Shown here: piece after piece, positions 1-8,462 of the stretch
Layout of the letters: the number at the start of each line of letters is the position of its first letter
How positions within the stretch are numbered: position 1 is the first letter of the stretch
Assembly: GCF_028737215.1 (NCBI RefSeq)
Contig: NZ_JAQZAM010000018.1
Location: 39,088-103,087, forward strand
DNA from: Actinomycetospora chibensis
GTDB taxonomy: Bacteria; Actinomycetota; Actinomycetes; Mycobacteriales; Pseudonocardiaceae
Direction: 5' to 3'
DNA: 64,000 bases
Notes under the pieces: model-generated
The model's database searches: none
What the model was told of the DNA's origin: nothing
Seen by the model: the letters and a program-made list of their open reading frames with translations, nothing else
Program-made: the position numbers and the translations under genes

Positions 1-2024
1 AGGTAGTGCTGCTCGCCGAGGCGTCCTGTGACGCCGTCGTCGAGCACCACGCCGTCCTCGGCGCACATCACGCCGTAGCGCACGCGGCCGACGCCGAGCT
101 TCTGCCACTTGTTGACGTAGAGCAGCTCGAGCAGCTTCGGCACGTCCGGCCCGCGGAGGTCGAGCTTGCCGATCGGGGTGACGTCGATGAGCCCGACCGT
201 GGTGCGCACGGCCGTCACCTCGGCGGCGGGGTCGCCGTAGTGGTCGGGACGGATCCACTGGCCGGCGACGAGCGGGACCGCGCCGTGGCGCTCGTGCCAC
301 GGGTGCATCGGGGAGTACCGCACGGGTTCGCGCGGCCGGCCGGCGAGTGCGCCGAGGGTCACCGGCGCGTACATCGGGCGCCAGGTGGTCGTGCCCGTCG
401 CGGCGATCGTGCTGCCGGTGGCCTCGGCGAGGATCGCCACGGTGTTGACCGTCTCGAGCTTGCCCTGGCCCGGTCCCATGGTGGCGGTGGTGTAGCGCTT
501 GACGAGCTCGACCGAGTCGTAGCCCTCCGCCGCCGCGGTGACGATGTCCTTGGCCGAGACGTCCTCGGAGAGGTCGACGAAGCCGCCGGTGCCGTTCGAG
601 AAGATCTCGGGGTGGTCGGCCACGGCCAGATCGGGGACGGTCACCGCGGTGCCCGCCGTCCGCAGCGCCCGCCGCGCCGCCTCCCGGCCCACCGCGTCGG
701 CGTGCTCCACCACCTGCACGACGTCGCCCTCGCCGACGATCCCGCCGGCGGCCAGCACGTTCTCGGGCATGCGCGCCGGATCGGGCCGGAACCGCGCGGT
801 GCGCGGATCGTAGACGGGGTTGTCGCCCGACTGGTTGAGCAGCGACGTCGGCGCGGTCCACCCGACGGCGGTGACGAGCAGGTCGGCCTCGATCCGGCTG
901 CCGTCGCCCAGCTCGACCGCGCGCACCCCCTGGCGCCCGTGGGCGGCGGTGATCGTCTCGCCCCGCCGGGCGTCGACGACGGCGGCGACCTCCACGCGCG
1001 CGTCCTCGAGGTCGGCGATCGCGGCGTCGCCCTCGGGGTTCGCGGTGAGCACCACGGCGCGCTGACCGGGCTGCACCGCCCAGAGGTTGACCAGGCGCCG
1101 CACGGCGGTCGAGAGCACCACGCCGGGCAGGTCGTTGCCGGCGAAGACGTAGGGCCGCTCGATCAGCCCCGGGGCCACGACCAGCGCCCCCGCCCGGGCC
1201 TTGATCAGCCGCTCGTCGACGCCGGACAGGCTGCGCTGCACGATCGGGATCCAGTTGTCGTCGTAGCGGGCGGCGACGACGGAGTCGGTGAGGACCTCGA
1301 TGCCCGGCTGCGCGGCGACCTGCGCGCGGAGATCGTGGAGCGCCGCCCGGTCGCCCGGCCCGCCCCAGCGCAGGTGCCCGCCGAGCTGGTGCTCCTCCTC
1401 GACGAGCATCACCGACGCGCCGGCGCGGGCGGCCGCGACCGCGGCGGCCATCCCCGCGGGGCCGCCGCCGGCGACCACCACGTCGGGGTGGGCGTGGCGC
1501 TTGTCGTAGTAGCCGCGGTCGGTGTCGGGCGGCACCTCACCGGCGTGCACGAAGGTGCGCAGGACCTTCTCGTACGCGGGCCACAGCCGTTCGGGCCTGA
1601 TGAACGTCTTGTAGTAGAAGCCGGTGGCCAGGAACCGCCCGGCGAGCCCGTTGACGGCCTTGACGTCGAAGCGCAGCGACGGCCAGGTGTTCTGCGAGCT
1701 GACCTCGAGGCCCGGGGTGAGCAGGCGGTGCGCGCCGCGCACGTTCGGCTCGTCGCCGACCTGCACCATGGTGCCCGGGTCGAGGTAGCTCGCGGTGAGC
1801 AGCCCGCGGGGCCGGTGGTACTTGTAGCTGCGCGAGAACACGCGCTCGCCCGCGGCGGCGAGGGCCGAGACGATCGTGTCGCCGGGGTGGCCCGTGTAGC
1901 GGGTGCCGTTCCAGGTGAACCCGACGGTGCGCCGGCGGTCGATGACCTCGCCCTCGCGCGGCGGGAGACGCCGGTCGGTGGCGTCGTCGGCGCCGCGGCG
2001 TCGTGTCGTCGGCAGGATGCTCAT
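1..2024 (-). CDS. Sarcosine oxidase alpha-like subunit, probable N-methylglutamate dehydrogenase large subunit (partial)
   Basis: The gene starts at ATG 2024 and runs off the left edge, leaving about 674 residues. The N-terminal region (about 34-90) has the Fer2_4-like fold with SRSYKYHRPRG, as in sarcosine oxidase alpha and cyanide synthase. An FAD dinucleotide-binding motif (VVVAGGGPAGM) lies at about 182-192. The last visible residues, GRVRYGVMCAEDG, belong to the GcvT-like aminomethyltransferase domain that transfers the oxidised methyl to folate. The start overlaps the delta-subunit stop as ATGA, so the two are translationally coupled. A gamma subunit would be expected just beyond the edge. 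Because the locus also holds GMAS- and MGS-like genes, I infer N-methylglutamate rather than sarcosine as substrate; family membership is sure, substrate is not. Confidence 0.9.
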   Translation of the reverse strand, partial: MSILPTTRRRGADDATDRRLPPREGEVIDRRRTVGFTWNGTRYTGHPGDTIVSALAAAGERVFSRSYKYHRPRGLLTASYLDPGTMVQVGDEPNVRGAHRLLTPGLEVSSQNTWPSLRFDVKAVNGLAGRFLATGFYYKTFIRPERLWPAYEKVLRTFVHAGEVPPDTDRGYYDKRHAHPDVVVAGGGPAGMAAAVAAARAGASVMLVEEEHQLGGHLRWGGPGDRAALHDLRAQVAAQPGIEVLTDSVVAARYDDNWIPIVQRSLSGVDERLIKARAGALVVAPGLIERPYVFAGNDLPGVVLSTAVRRLVNLWAVQPGQRAVVLTANPEGDAAIADLEDARVEVAAVVDARRGETITAAHGRQGVRAVELGDGSRIEADLLVTAVGWTAPTSLLNQSGDNPVYDPRTARFRPDPARMPENVLAAGGIVGEGDVVQVVEHADAVGREAARRALRTAGTAVTVPDLAVADHPEIFSNGTGGFVDLSEDVSAKDIVTAAAEGYDSVELVKRYTTATMGPGQGKLETVNTVAILAEATGSTIAATGTTTWRPMYAPVTLGALAGRPREPVRYSPMHPWHERHGAVPLVAGQWIRPDHYGDPAAEVTAVRTTVGLIDVTPIGKLDLRGPDVPKLLELLYVNKWQKLGVGRVRYGVMCAEDGVVLDDGVTGRLGEQHY

Positions 2025-2296
2025 CGGGTTCCCTCCCGGGCGACCTGTACGGCGTCCCGGACCCCGCGGACCTCGTGCGTGAGCGTGTGCCGCTCGACGA
2101 CGAGCCAGCGGCGGCAGCCGGCGCCGTGGTACCAGCTCTCGGTGACCCAGCCCCGGGTGTTGGCGTGGAAGTACAGGTAGCGCCGCCACTCCTCCGGCGT
2201 CGTCGTCGCCGGGTCGGGGCGCGCGCCGCCTTCACCGGCGTACTTGAACTCGCCGGCGTTGCGGGGGCCGCACCAGGGGCACGGGAGCAGCATCAC
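2021..2296 (-). CDS. soxD: Sarcosine oxidase delta-like subunit
   Basis: This 91-residue protein matches the small zinc-binding delta subunit of heterotetrameric sarcosine oxidase and its homologue MgdB. The N-terminal CPWCG motif and the later HGAGCRRW motif carry the presumed zinc ligands. The FHANTRGWVTESWYH stretch is typical of the family. It sits between the beta gene (44-nt gap) and the alpha gene (ATGA overlap), which is the canonical B-D-A order. A second Met follows the first, so the start could be one codon later. Substrate assignment follows the locus context (see the alpha subunit). Confidence 0.9.
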   Translation of the reverse strand: MMLLPCPWCGPRNAGEFKYAGEGGARPDPATTTPEEWRRYLYFHANTRGWVTESWYHGAGCRRWLVVERHTLTHEVRGVRDAVQVAREGTR

Positions 2297-2340
2297 GACA
2301 GATCACCTCATGACGGGCGGAGGACGAGGGGCGCCTGCGA

Positions 2341-3633
2341 CTAGTGGCCCACCGCGGCCGCCCCCTTCTCCCCGACGAGCCGCCCGGAGAGGAAGCGGTC
2401 CAGCCCGAAGGCCGAGATGATCTCCGGCGGCTTCTCCTCGGCGAGGCACGCCGCCATGGCCTCCCCGGAGACCGGGCCGGCCTTGAAGCCGTAGGTGCCC
2501 CACCCCACGTCGACGTAGAAGCCCTCCACCGGCGTCGGGCCCATGATCGGCGAGTAGTCCGGCGTCATGTCGCAGAGCCCGGCCCACTGCCGCAGCAGGC
2601 GCATCTTCGCCAGCGCCGGCATGAGCTCCAGGACGTGCCCGGCGATGCCCTCGGTGAACTCCAGCGAGCCGCGCATCGAGTACGACGCGAAGGGGTCGAC
2701 GCTGGCGCCGAACACCAGCTCGCCGCGGTCGGACTGGCTGACGTAGACGTGCAGCGTCCCCGAGACGACGACGGTGTCGAGGAACGGGCGGACGGGTTCG
2801 GTGACCGCGGCCTGCAGCGGGAACGTCTGCACCGGCATGGCCACCCCGGCCATGTCCGAGATGAGGCTGGACCAGCCCGCGGTGGCGTTGAGGACCACCG
2901 GCGTCGCGATCCGCCCGCGGGTGGTCTGCACGCCGGTGACGCGCCCGCGCTCGACGTCGATCCCGGTGACCTCGGTCTTCTGGTGGATGTGCACGCCGTG
3001 CGCGTCGGCGGCGCGGGCGTAGCCCCACACCACCGCGTCGTGGCGGACCACGCCGCCCGGCGGGTGGTACAGCGCCCCGAGGATCGGATAGCGGGTCTCG
3101 GCCGAGGTGTCGAGGTACGGCACCAGCTCCTTGACCTCGTCCGGGCCGATCACCTCGGACTCGACGCCCTGGAGCTTGTTGACCTCGGTGCGCCAGGCCA
3201 TCGTGCGCATCGACGCGTCGTTGTGCGCCAGCGTGAGGTGCCCGCGCTGGGAGAACATGACGTTGAAGTTCAGGTCCGCGGCCAGGTGCTCGTAGAGCTT
3301 CACCGAGCGGTCGTAGAAGCGCACGCCCTCGGGCGTGAGGTAGTTCGAGCGCAGGATCGAGGTGTTGCGGCCCGACCCGCCGCCGCCGATGTAGGACCTG
3401 TCCAGCACCGCGACGTTCGTCATGCCGTGGTTCTTCGCGAGGTAGTACGCCGTGGCCAGGCCGTGCACCCCGCCGCCGATGATCACGGCGTCGTAGCTGG
3501 GGCGCAGCTCCCGGTCGTGCCAGGCCCGCGGCCACTCGGAGCGCGAGAGCCCGTGGCGCAGGAGGCTCCACGCCGAGTAGCCCCGCACGCGGCCGTTGCG
3601 GTGGCCGTTGCCGTTGCCGTTCGTGCTGGTCAC
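2341..3633 (-). CDS. soxB: Sarcosine oxidase beta-like subunit, probable N-methylglutamate dehydrogenase subunit
   Basis: A 430-residue FAD-dependent amine oxidase (DAO fold). The Rossmann motif AVIIGGGVHGLATAYYL is at about 49-65. The motif RHDAVVWGYAR near 197-207 keeps the His (H198) to which this enzyme family attaches FMN covalently. The C-terminal WGTYGFKAGP segment is also typical. Translation starts at GTG 3633 behind GGAAGGAC. The N-terminus has an odd Asn-Gly repeat (TNGNGNGHRNG) before the conserved fold. It lies downstream of the ligase gene at 3695-5059 and upstream of the delta gene. A second beta paralogue sits at 22928-24196 and is clearly diverged, which argues for different substrates. 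Confidence 0.92.
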   Translation of the reverse strand: MTSTNGNGNGHRNGRVRGYSAWSLLRHGLSRSEWPRAWHDRELRPSYDAVIIGGGVHGLATAYYLAKNHGMTNVAVLDRSYIGGGGSGRNTSILRSNYLTPEGVRFYDRSVKLYEHLAADLNFNVMFSQRGHLTLAHNDASMRTMAWRTEVNKLQGVESEVIGPDEVKELVPYLDTSAETRYPILGALYHPPGGVVRHDAVVWGYARAADAHGVHIHQKTEVTGIDVERGRVTGVQTTRGRIATPVVLNATAGWSSLISDMAGVAMPVQTFPLQAAVTEPVRPFLDTVVVSGTLHVYVSQSDRGELVFGASVDPFASYSMRGSLEFTEGIAGHVLELMPALAKMRLLRQWAGLCDMTPDYSPIMGPTPVEGFYVDVGWGTYGFKAGPVSGEAMAACLAEEKPPEIISAFGLDRFLSGRLVGEKGAAAVGH

Positions 3634-3650
3634 CCGGGGTCCTTCCAGAA

Positions 3651-3695
3651 GTCTCGGGCCGGGAAGTCGCGGGCCGGGAGGTCGCGGACCGGTCT
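3651..3695. repeat. Three tandem 15-bp repeats
   Basis: Three imperfect 15-bp units (3651-3665, 3666-3680, 3681-3695) of the form GTCKCGGGCCGGGAR fill the gap between the ligase gene and the sarcosine-oxidase beta gene, ending at the ligase stop codon. No function is evident; it may be slippage-derived spacer in an operon. Confidence 0.6.
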
Positions 3696-5059
3696 CACGC
3701 CTGGGTGAGGTAGCGCCGGACCTCCCAGTCCGACACGGAGGCGTGGTACTCGTCGAACTCCTGCTGCTTGACCGCGGCGAAGTAGTCGATGAAGTCGCCG
3801 CCCGGGGTCTTGCCCAGCGCGGCCCGCAGGACGTCGTCGGCGACGAGCTCCTCGACCGCGCGGTCCAGGGTCTTCGGGAGGTGCTTGATGCCGCGGGCGC
3901 GCACCTCGTCGGAGTGCAGGGCGAAGAGGTTGTCGTCGGTGCAGGCGCCCGGGTCGAGCTCGCGGTCGATGCCGTCGAGGCCGGCCGCCAGCAGGGCGGT
4001 GGCGGCGAGGTACGGGTTGGCGGAGCCGTCGACGCCCCGGTGCTCGATGCGCCCGCCCTCGGGGACGCGCAGCATGACCGAGCGGTTGTTGCCGCCGTAG
4101 GCCACGTACGCCGGGGCCCAGGTGGAGCCGGAGGTCGGGGCGCCGACGCCGATGCGCTTGTAGGAGTTGACCGTCGGGCAGATGATCCCGGCGACGGCCC
4201 GGCCGTGCTCGATCAGCCCGCCCAGATAGTGGCGGGCCAGCGGCGAGAGGCCCAGCGCGTCGGCGTCGTCGTCGAACAGCGGCGTGCCGTCCTGGCCCCA
4301 CAGGCTCTGGTGGATGTGCAGCCCGTTGCCGGTGACGGAGGTGAACGGCTTCGGCATGAACGTCGCGACCATGCCGGCGTCGTGCGCCAGCATGTGGATC
4401 ATGTACCGGAAGAAGATGGTGCGGTCGGCCGTGGTCAGCGCATCCGAGTACTGCCAGTTGTTCTCGAACTGACCGGTGCCGTCCTCGTGGTCGTTCGCGT
4501 AGTTGCCCCAGCCGAGGGTGTTGAGGTTCCGCGACACGGTGGACAGGTGGTCCCACATCCGCGTGAGGCCCTTGACCTCGTAACAGGGCTTCGCAGCGGT
4601 GTCGAGCGGGTCGGCGACCTCGAGCGTCCCGTCCTCACGGCGACGCAGCAGGCTGTACTCCAGCTCGGTGCCGGTCTTGAGCACCCAACCGCGCTTGTCC
4701 GCGAGCTCCGCGAGCTGGCGGCGCAGGATCACGCGCGGGGCGTAGGGCCACGGCTTGCCCTCGACGTGCGGATCGCAGTGCAGCACCGCGACGCCCGGCT
4801 TCCAGGGCAGGGGCGTGTAGGACGCAGGGTCCGGGACGACGAGCACGTCCGGGTCGGCCGGCGACTGCCCGAGGTCGCCCGCGGCGTAGCCGGCGAACCC
4901 GGCCCCACCGTCCATGAGCAGGTCGAACGACGAGGACGGGATGGCCTTCGCGCACGGCTTCCCGTGCAGGTCCACGAACATCGCCAGGAAGAACTCGATG
5001 CCGTCCGCCTCGGCGCGTTCCCGCAGGTCGCTGCGTGCCCTGTCGTCAGCAGAGTCCAT
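3695..5059 (-). CDS. glnT: Type III glutamine synthetase-like ligase, candidate gamma-glutamylmethylamide synthetase
   Basis: A 454-residue glutamine-synthetase-fold protein. Visible motifs are GTELEYSLL (metal-binding Glu), NGLHIHQSL (the NGxHxH signature) and GRIEHRGVDGSANPYL (ATP and glutamate binding). I chose ATG 5059, behind GGGGAGGCGG, over an upstream ATG at 5161 that would add a non-conserved 34-residue leader. GlnT-type proteins include GMAS, which condenses glutamate and methylamine with ATP. Its presence with split glutamate-synthase subunits and a sarcosine-oxidase-like set favours GMAS over plain glutamine synthesis. It probably heads the minus-strand operon, with a TTGACA box at 5114-5119 upstream. 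Confidence 0.9.
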   Translation of the reverse strand: MDSADDRARSDLRERAEADGIEFFLAMFVDLHGKPCAKAIPSSSFDLLMDGGAGFAGYAAGDLGQSPADPDVLVVPDPASYTPLPWKPGVAVLHCDPHVEGKPWPYAPRVILRRQLAELADKRGWVLKTGTELEYSLLRRREDGTLEVADPLDTAAKPCYEVKGLTRMWDHLSTVSRNLNTLGWGNYANDHEDGTGQFENNWQYSDALTTADRTIFFRYMIHMLAHDAGMVATFMPKPFTSVTGNGLHIHQSLWGQDGTPLFDDDADALGLSPLARHYLGGLIEHGRAVAGIICPTVNSYKRIGVGAPTSGSTWAPAYVAYGGNNRSVMLRVPEGGRIEHRGVDGSANPYLAATALLAAGLDGIDRELDPGACTDDNLFALHSDEVRARGIKHLPKTLDRAVEELVADDVLRAALGKTPGGDFIDYFAAVKQQEFDEYHASVSDWEVRRYLTQA

Positions 5060-5112
5060 GCCGCCTCCCCGGGAAGGTGTGGACTTAGAACCATTCACGT
5101 CCGCGACGAAAG

Positions 5113-5123
5113 GTGTCAACCCC
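5113..5123 (-). promoter_or_regulatory. Candidate -35 region of the glnT-sox operon
   Basis: On the minus strand this reads GGGGTTGACAC, with a perfect TTGACA box. The identical 11-mer occurs at 5931-5941 in front of the divergent membrane-protein operon. A convincing -10 is not seen at 17-19 bp, so the exact promoter is unsure. Confidence 0.45.
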
Positions 5124-5180
5124 GTCACAGCCGCTCGCGCACAACCTGTCTGCTCGGACACGCACCGTGACAGGGCGGAG

Positions 5181-5193
5181 TAGCCTCCCGGCC
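5181..5193 (+). promoter_or_regulatory. Candidate -10 for a leaderless fadR-like transcript
   Basis: TAGCCT (5181-5186, TAnnnT form) ends seven bases before the ATG at 5194, so transcription would start at or next to the start codon. There is no Shine-Dalgarno between them. Leaderless mRNAs are common in actinobacteria. Confidence 0.4.
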
Positions 5194-5913
5194 ATGGCCC
5201 GGCAGGTCACCTCCACGACGCTGGCGCAGGCCGTGGCCGACCACCTCCGGATGCGCATCCACCGCGGTGACGTGAGTCCGGGGGAGCGCCTGCCCGCGGA
5301 GCGGGACCTCGCCGAGCAGCTGGGCGTCGCTCGGATCAGCCTGCGGGAAGCGATCCGGCAGTTGCGCGAGGACGGCTACGTCGAGGTCCGGCGGGGCTCC
5401 ACCGGCGGCACGTACGTCACCGAGCTGCGGCGACCGGCCGAGGCCTGGCGGTCCCGGATGCGCGAGCAGGTCGGCGAGATGGACGACATCCTCGACTTCC
5501 GCATCGCGCTCGAGACCGAGACCGCCACGCTCGCCGCCCGCCGTCACACCGAGGCCGGCCTCGTGCCGATCCGCGAGGCGATCGCGGCGCTGAGCGGGGT
5601 CATCGGGCGCACCGCCTTTCGGCAGGCCGACTCCCGCTTCCACGTCGCGCTGGCCCGCGCCGCGGGCAACGAGCGGCTCGAGGAAGCCGTCGAGGCCGCC
5701 CGCGGCGAGCTCTTCAGTCCCCGCGACCTCCTGCCGTTCCGCGAGCCGGTCGAGGAGACGCTCCGCGACCACCAGGCGATCTACGAGGCCGTCGCGGCGG
5801 GTCACGAGGGCGAGGCCGCCGAGGCCATGCGGGCGCACCTCGAGCGCGCCCGCCGCCAGCTGCGGTTCATCGTGTTCGGCGCCGCCGACGACGCGGAGTG
5901 GCCCACCGACTGA
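5194..5913 (+). CDS. FadR/GntR-family transcriptional regulator (FCD domain)
   Basis: A 239-residue regulator. The N-terminal GntR winged helix (about 5-75) shows SPGERLPAERDLAEQLGVARISLREAIRQL and the wing VRRGSTGGTYV. The C-terminal FCD ligand domain (about 90-230) has the DSRFHVALARAAGNERL core with its usual metal-binding His. ATG 5194 is preferred over ATG 5113 because homology begins there and a -10 box abuts it. The gene lies between the divergent glnT-sox operon and the permease/MGS-like genes, so it is the obvious local controller. The 5976-5996 inverted repeat downstream is a possible operator. Confidence 0.9.
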   Translation: MARQVTSTTLAQAVADHLRMRIHRGDVSPGERLPAERDLAEQLGVARISLREAIRQLREDGYVEVRRGSTGGTYVTELRRPAEAWRSRMREQVGEMDDILDFRIALETETATLAARRHTEAGLVPIREAIAALSGVIGRTAFRQADSRFHVALARAAGNERLEEAVEAARGELFSPRDLLPFREPVEETLRDHQAIYEAVAAGHEGEAAEAMRAHLERARRQLRFIVFGAADDAEWPTD

Positions 5914-5934
5914 CGGCAGTGACCTCACACGGGG

Positions 5935-5965
5935 TTGACACGGTGTGGCGTGGCTCTCTTATTGT
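5935..5965 (+). promoter_or_regulatory. Promoter of the small membrane protein/APC permease operon
   Basis: TTGACA (5935-5940) and TATTGT (5960-5965) are spaced by 19 bp. The region lies just after the regulator gene and before the first small membrane protein gene. It shares GGGGTTGACAC with the divergent operon. Confidence 0.5.
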
Positions 5966-5975
5966 CAGCGCGTTC

Positions 5976-5996
5976 TTGGTCTGCAGATGAGACCAA
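5976..5996. promoter_or_regulatory. Candidate operator, 7-bp inverted repeat
   Basis: TTGGTCT (5976-5982) and AGACCAA (5990-5996) are perfect inverted arms around a 7-bp spacer. The site begins about 10 bp after the presumed -10, where a repressor would block initiation. The upstream FadR-like protein is the natural candidate to bind it; the spacer is longer than in classic FadR sites. Confidence 0.5.
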
Positions 5997-6082
5997 TGCG
6001 GGGCCGCTCGCGCCGGCCCCGCAACGACCCCGTCATCGACCCGTGCCCACGGCGGCCACGGAGTGCGATCGGAGGCACGGTC

Positions 6083-6382
6083 ATGAGTTCTCTCGACGAC
6101 CGCATCGCGGGGCTGGTGCGCCGCGACCGGCTCCTCGCCATCGGCAGCACCGTCGCCATGTGGGTGGTGCTGGTGTTCGTCTTCCTCGCCGCGGCGCCCA
6201 CGGTGCCGGGGACCACGCTGCTGGTGGTCCTCGGCGTCGCGATGGTGGCGCTCGGCGGCCTGAACACCGCCTCGGCCGCGGCCCTGATCCGGCGCTACCG
6301 GGCGGCGAAGGACCAGGTCTACCGGCCCGACATCGAGAACCTCGACGCCCAGCGGGCGGCGAGGCACGGGAGCGCGTCGTGA
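6083..6382 (+). CDS. Small two-helix membrane protein of the permease operon
   Basis: A 99-residue protein of no family I recognise. Two hydrophobic segments are visible (about 18-38 and 44-67), with a charged N-terminus and a charged C-terminal tail (RRYRAAKDQVYRPDIENL). ATG 6083 has GGAGG 7 nt upstream; the longer reading frame from 5945 would overlap the promoter and operator. The stop overlaps the next gene's GTG, so it is translationally coupled. It may be an accessory or stabilising subunit for the permease at 6998, but no activity can be assigned. Confidence 0.75.
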   Translation: MSSLDDRIAGLVRRDRLLAIGSTVAMWVVLVFVFLAAAPTVPGTTLLVVLGVAMVALGGLNTASAAALIRRYRAAKDQVYRPDIENLDAQRAARHGSAS

Positions 6383-6822
6383 CCGCGGACGCCGGACGGC
6401 GGGCGGCCTACGAGCCTCCGAAGCAGTCGGTCCGGGGTCAGCTCCTGGACGCGTTCGTCGTCCTCGCGTTGATCTTCGTGACCCTGTTCGGGACGACCTA
6501 CCTGGTGGAGTCGCAGGACTCCGGCGGCGGCGCGGCGCGTCCGCTGGCCGAGCTCCCCCTCACGCCGGGCGAGCGCGAGCAGTACCAGAAGATGATCGAC
6601 ACCGGTGTGGCCGACCTGGAGACGATCTCGGCGGGCGTCGAGGCGAACCAGGCCGGCGCCGACAAGTACGACATCGACGTGCTCGCCCTGCTCGGGACGG
6701 CGGTGCTCCTCGCCCTCTACCTCGGCTTCGTCTACCGCGTGTCGTTCCGCGAGTACCGCGAGGTCGTGGAGGAGAAGTTCGGGGCCGGCGACGTCGGCGA
6801 CGACTCCGGGAGGCAGTCATGA
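6379..6822 (+). CDS. Two-helix membrane protein with extracytoplasmic loop
   Basis: A 147-residue protein with helices at about 24-43 and 100-119. A roughly 55-residue polar loop lies between them, predicted outside if the basic N-terminus is cytoplasmic. The C-terminal tail is acidic. I do not recognise a family. It starts with GTG inside the previous stop codon and ends in an ATGA overlap with the next gene, so its stoichiometry is probably tied to both neighbours. The loop could be a binding or docking element for the APC permease; that is inference from context only. Confidence 0.75.
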   Translation: MTADAGRRAAYEPPKQSVRGQLLDAFVVLALIFVTLFGTTYLVESQDSGGGAARPLAELPLTPGEREQYQKMIDTGVADLETISAGVEANQAGADKYDIDVLALLGTAVLLALYLGFVYRVSFREYREVVEEKFGAGDVGDDSGRQS

Positions 6823-7001
6823 GCACCGTGGCCGTGGTGGAGACGATCGCGTGGGTGCTCAGCGCGCTCATCGCGGGCTGGCTGGTCCTCGACGTCCTCA
6901 AGGTCGCCCGTCACCACGACGAGGCGACCCTGGTGAACGCGCCGGACCCGCTCGAGGAGCCTCCGGGCACCGTGGAGGGGTCGGGAGTGAGGTCGGCATG
7001 A
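6819..7001 (+). CDS. Single-helix mini membrane protein
   Basis: A 60-residue protein with one transmembrane segment (about 8-28: ETIAWVLSALIAGWLVLDVL) and a soluble tail containing HHDEATLVNAPDP. It overlaps both the upstream and downstream genes by ATGA. The size and coupling to a large transporter resemble small regulatory subunits of membrane complexes, but no homologue is known to me. Confidence 0.7.
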   Translation: MSTVAVVETIAWVLSALIAGWLVLDVLKVARHHDEATLVNAPDPLEEPPGTVEGSGVRSA

Positions 7002-8449
7002 GCGCCACCGAGGACGCCTCCGTCGCCGCGCCGTCGGCCGCCGCCGCCGAGGAGCGGCCCGCCCTGCGCAAGGTGCTCGCCCCGATGCACATCTGGGCCC
7101 TCGGGGTCGGGATCGTGCTGGTCGGCGAGTTCATGGGCTGGAACTTCGCCGTGGAGAAGGGCGGCATGTACGGCGCCCTGGTCGCCTGTTGGGTCGTCGG
7201 GCTGCTCTACACGTGCATCGTGATGATCAACTCCGAGGTCACCTCGGCGATCCCCGCCGCGGGCGGGCAGTACGCGCAGGCCAAGCACACCGTCGGGCCG
7301 TTGATGGCGTTCAACGTCGGCCTCTATCTGACGCTCGCGTACACCATGCTCGAGGCGGCCAACGCCAACGTCCTGTCCGACCTGCTGAGCACCCTGTCCG
7401 GGCTCATGGGCAGCGAGCAGGAGCTCTCGCCCTACCCCTTCGCGGTACTCGCGATCCTCGCCCTCGCGTTCCTGAACTACCGCGGGGTGTTCGCCTCGCT
7501 GACGCTCAACCTCGTCATCACCGGGTTCGCGTTCGCGACGATCCTCGTGCTGTTCATCGGGCTGCGGGCCTGGTCGCCGTCGGGCGAGCTCGACCTCGCC
7601 GGCCTCGCGGGGGACGCCACGAACGCCCTGCCCTACGGGTGGATCGGCGTGATCGCGGCCTTCCAGTTCGGCATGTGGTTCTACCTCGGCATCGAGGGCA
7701 CCGCGCAGGCCGCGGAGGAGTGCCGGTCGGCGCCGCGCTCGGTGCCGCTCGGCAGCCTCGCGGGGATCATGACGCTGATCATCGCGGCGTCCCTGACGTG
7801 GTTCGTCTGCGCCGGGACGCTGCCGTGGCACTACCTGGGCACGGCGATCACGCCGCTGTTCGACGCCGCGCTCGTCTCGGGTCAGGACGTCCTGGTCGTG
7901 CTGCTCCTGCTGGGGACGCTGTGCGCCACGCTCGCCTCGGCCAACGGGTGCATCAACGACGCCTCGCGGGCGTGGTTCTCGATGGGCCGCGACCGCTACC
8001 TGCCGGAGTGGTTCGGCGCGGTGCACCCGAAGTACCACACGCCGTTCAGGGCGATCGTGTTCCTCGTCCCGGTGGCGATCGCCTTCGCGCTGCTGCCGGT
8101 GCTGCTCTCCGAGCCGACGCTGTTGTCGACGGTGATCACCTTCTCGATCCTCTCGGGGCTGCTCATGTACAGCTTCATGGGGCCGAGCTTCATCCGGTTC
8201 CGGCGGCTGTGGCCGCTCGGCAAGATCACCCGGGCGTACACGCTGCCCCTGCACCCGGCGCCGGCGATCGCCCTGCTCGCGCTCTCGGCCGTCGTCTTCT
8301 TCGCGACGTTCCTGGGCTACGGCGCCGCGCTGCTCTCGATCCTGGCCTTCTACCTGCTGGCGTCGATCTGGTTCGTGCTCCGGCGGTACAAGTTCGTGCG
8401 ACGGGGGGCGCAGTTCACCGCCGACCTGCCGCGTCCCGAGGGGTACTGA
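6998..8449 (+). CDS. APC-superfamily amino acid/amine permease
   Basis: A 483-residue transporter with about 12 hydrophobic segments. The first-helix region GVGIVLVGEFMGWNFAVEKGGMYGAL and the segment EVTSAIPAAGGQYAQA resemble ethanolamine- and amino acid-type APC permeases. The GIEGTAQAAEECRSAPRSVPLG loop is characteristic of the family. It is the fourth gene of a coupled operon with three small membrane proteins. In this locus it could import methylamine derivatives, N-methylated amino acids or ethanolamine-like amines; the substrate cannot be read from sequence. Confidence 0.88.
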   Translation: MSATEDASVAAPSAAAAEERPALRKVLAPMHIWALGVGIVLVGEFMGWNFAVEKGGMYGALVACWVVGLLYTCIVMINSEVTSAIPAAGGQYAQAKHTVGPLMAFNVGLYLTLAYTMLEAANANVLSDLLSTLSGLMGSEQELSPYPFAVLAILALAFLNYRGVFASLTLNLVITGFAFATILVLFIGLRAWSPSGELDLAGLAGDATNALPYGWIGVIAAFQFGMWFYLGIEGTAQAAEECRSAPRSVPLGSLAGIMTLIIAASLTWFVCAGTLPWHYLGTAITPLFDAALVSGQDVLVVLLLLGTLCATLASANGCINDASRAWFSMGRDRYLPEWFGAVHPKYHTPFRAIVFLVPVAIAFALLPVLLSEPTLLSTVITFSILSGLLMYSFMGPSFIRFRRLWPLGKITRAYTLPLHPAPAIALLALSAVVFFATFLGYGAALLSILAFYLLASIWFVLRRYKFVRRGAQFTADLPRPEGY

Positions 8450-8462
8450 TGGGGATGACGGC

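Noticed and set aside
6..2180. Long plus-strand frame (724 codons) opposite the soxA-like gene
   Set aside because: Its product is a low-complexity Arg/Gly/Val/Asp-rich shadow of the conserved minus-strand sarcosine oxidase alpha subunit.
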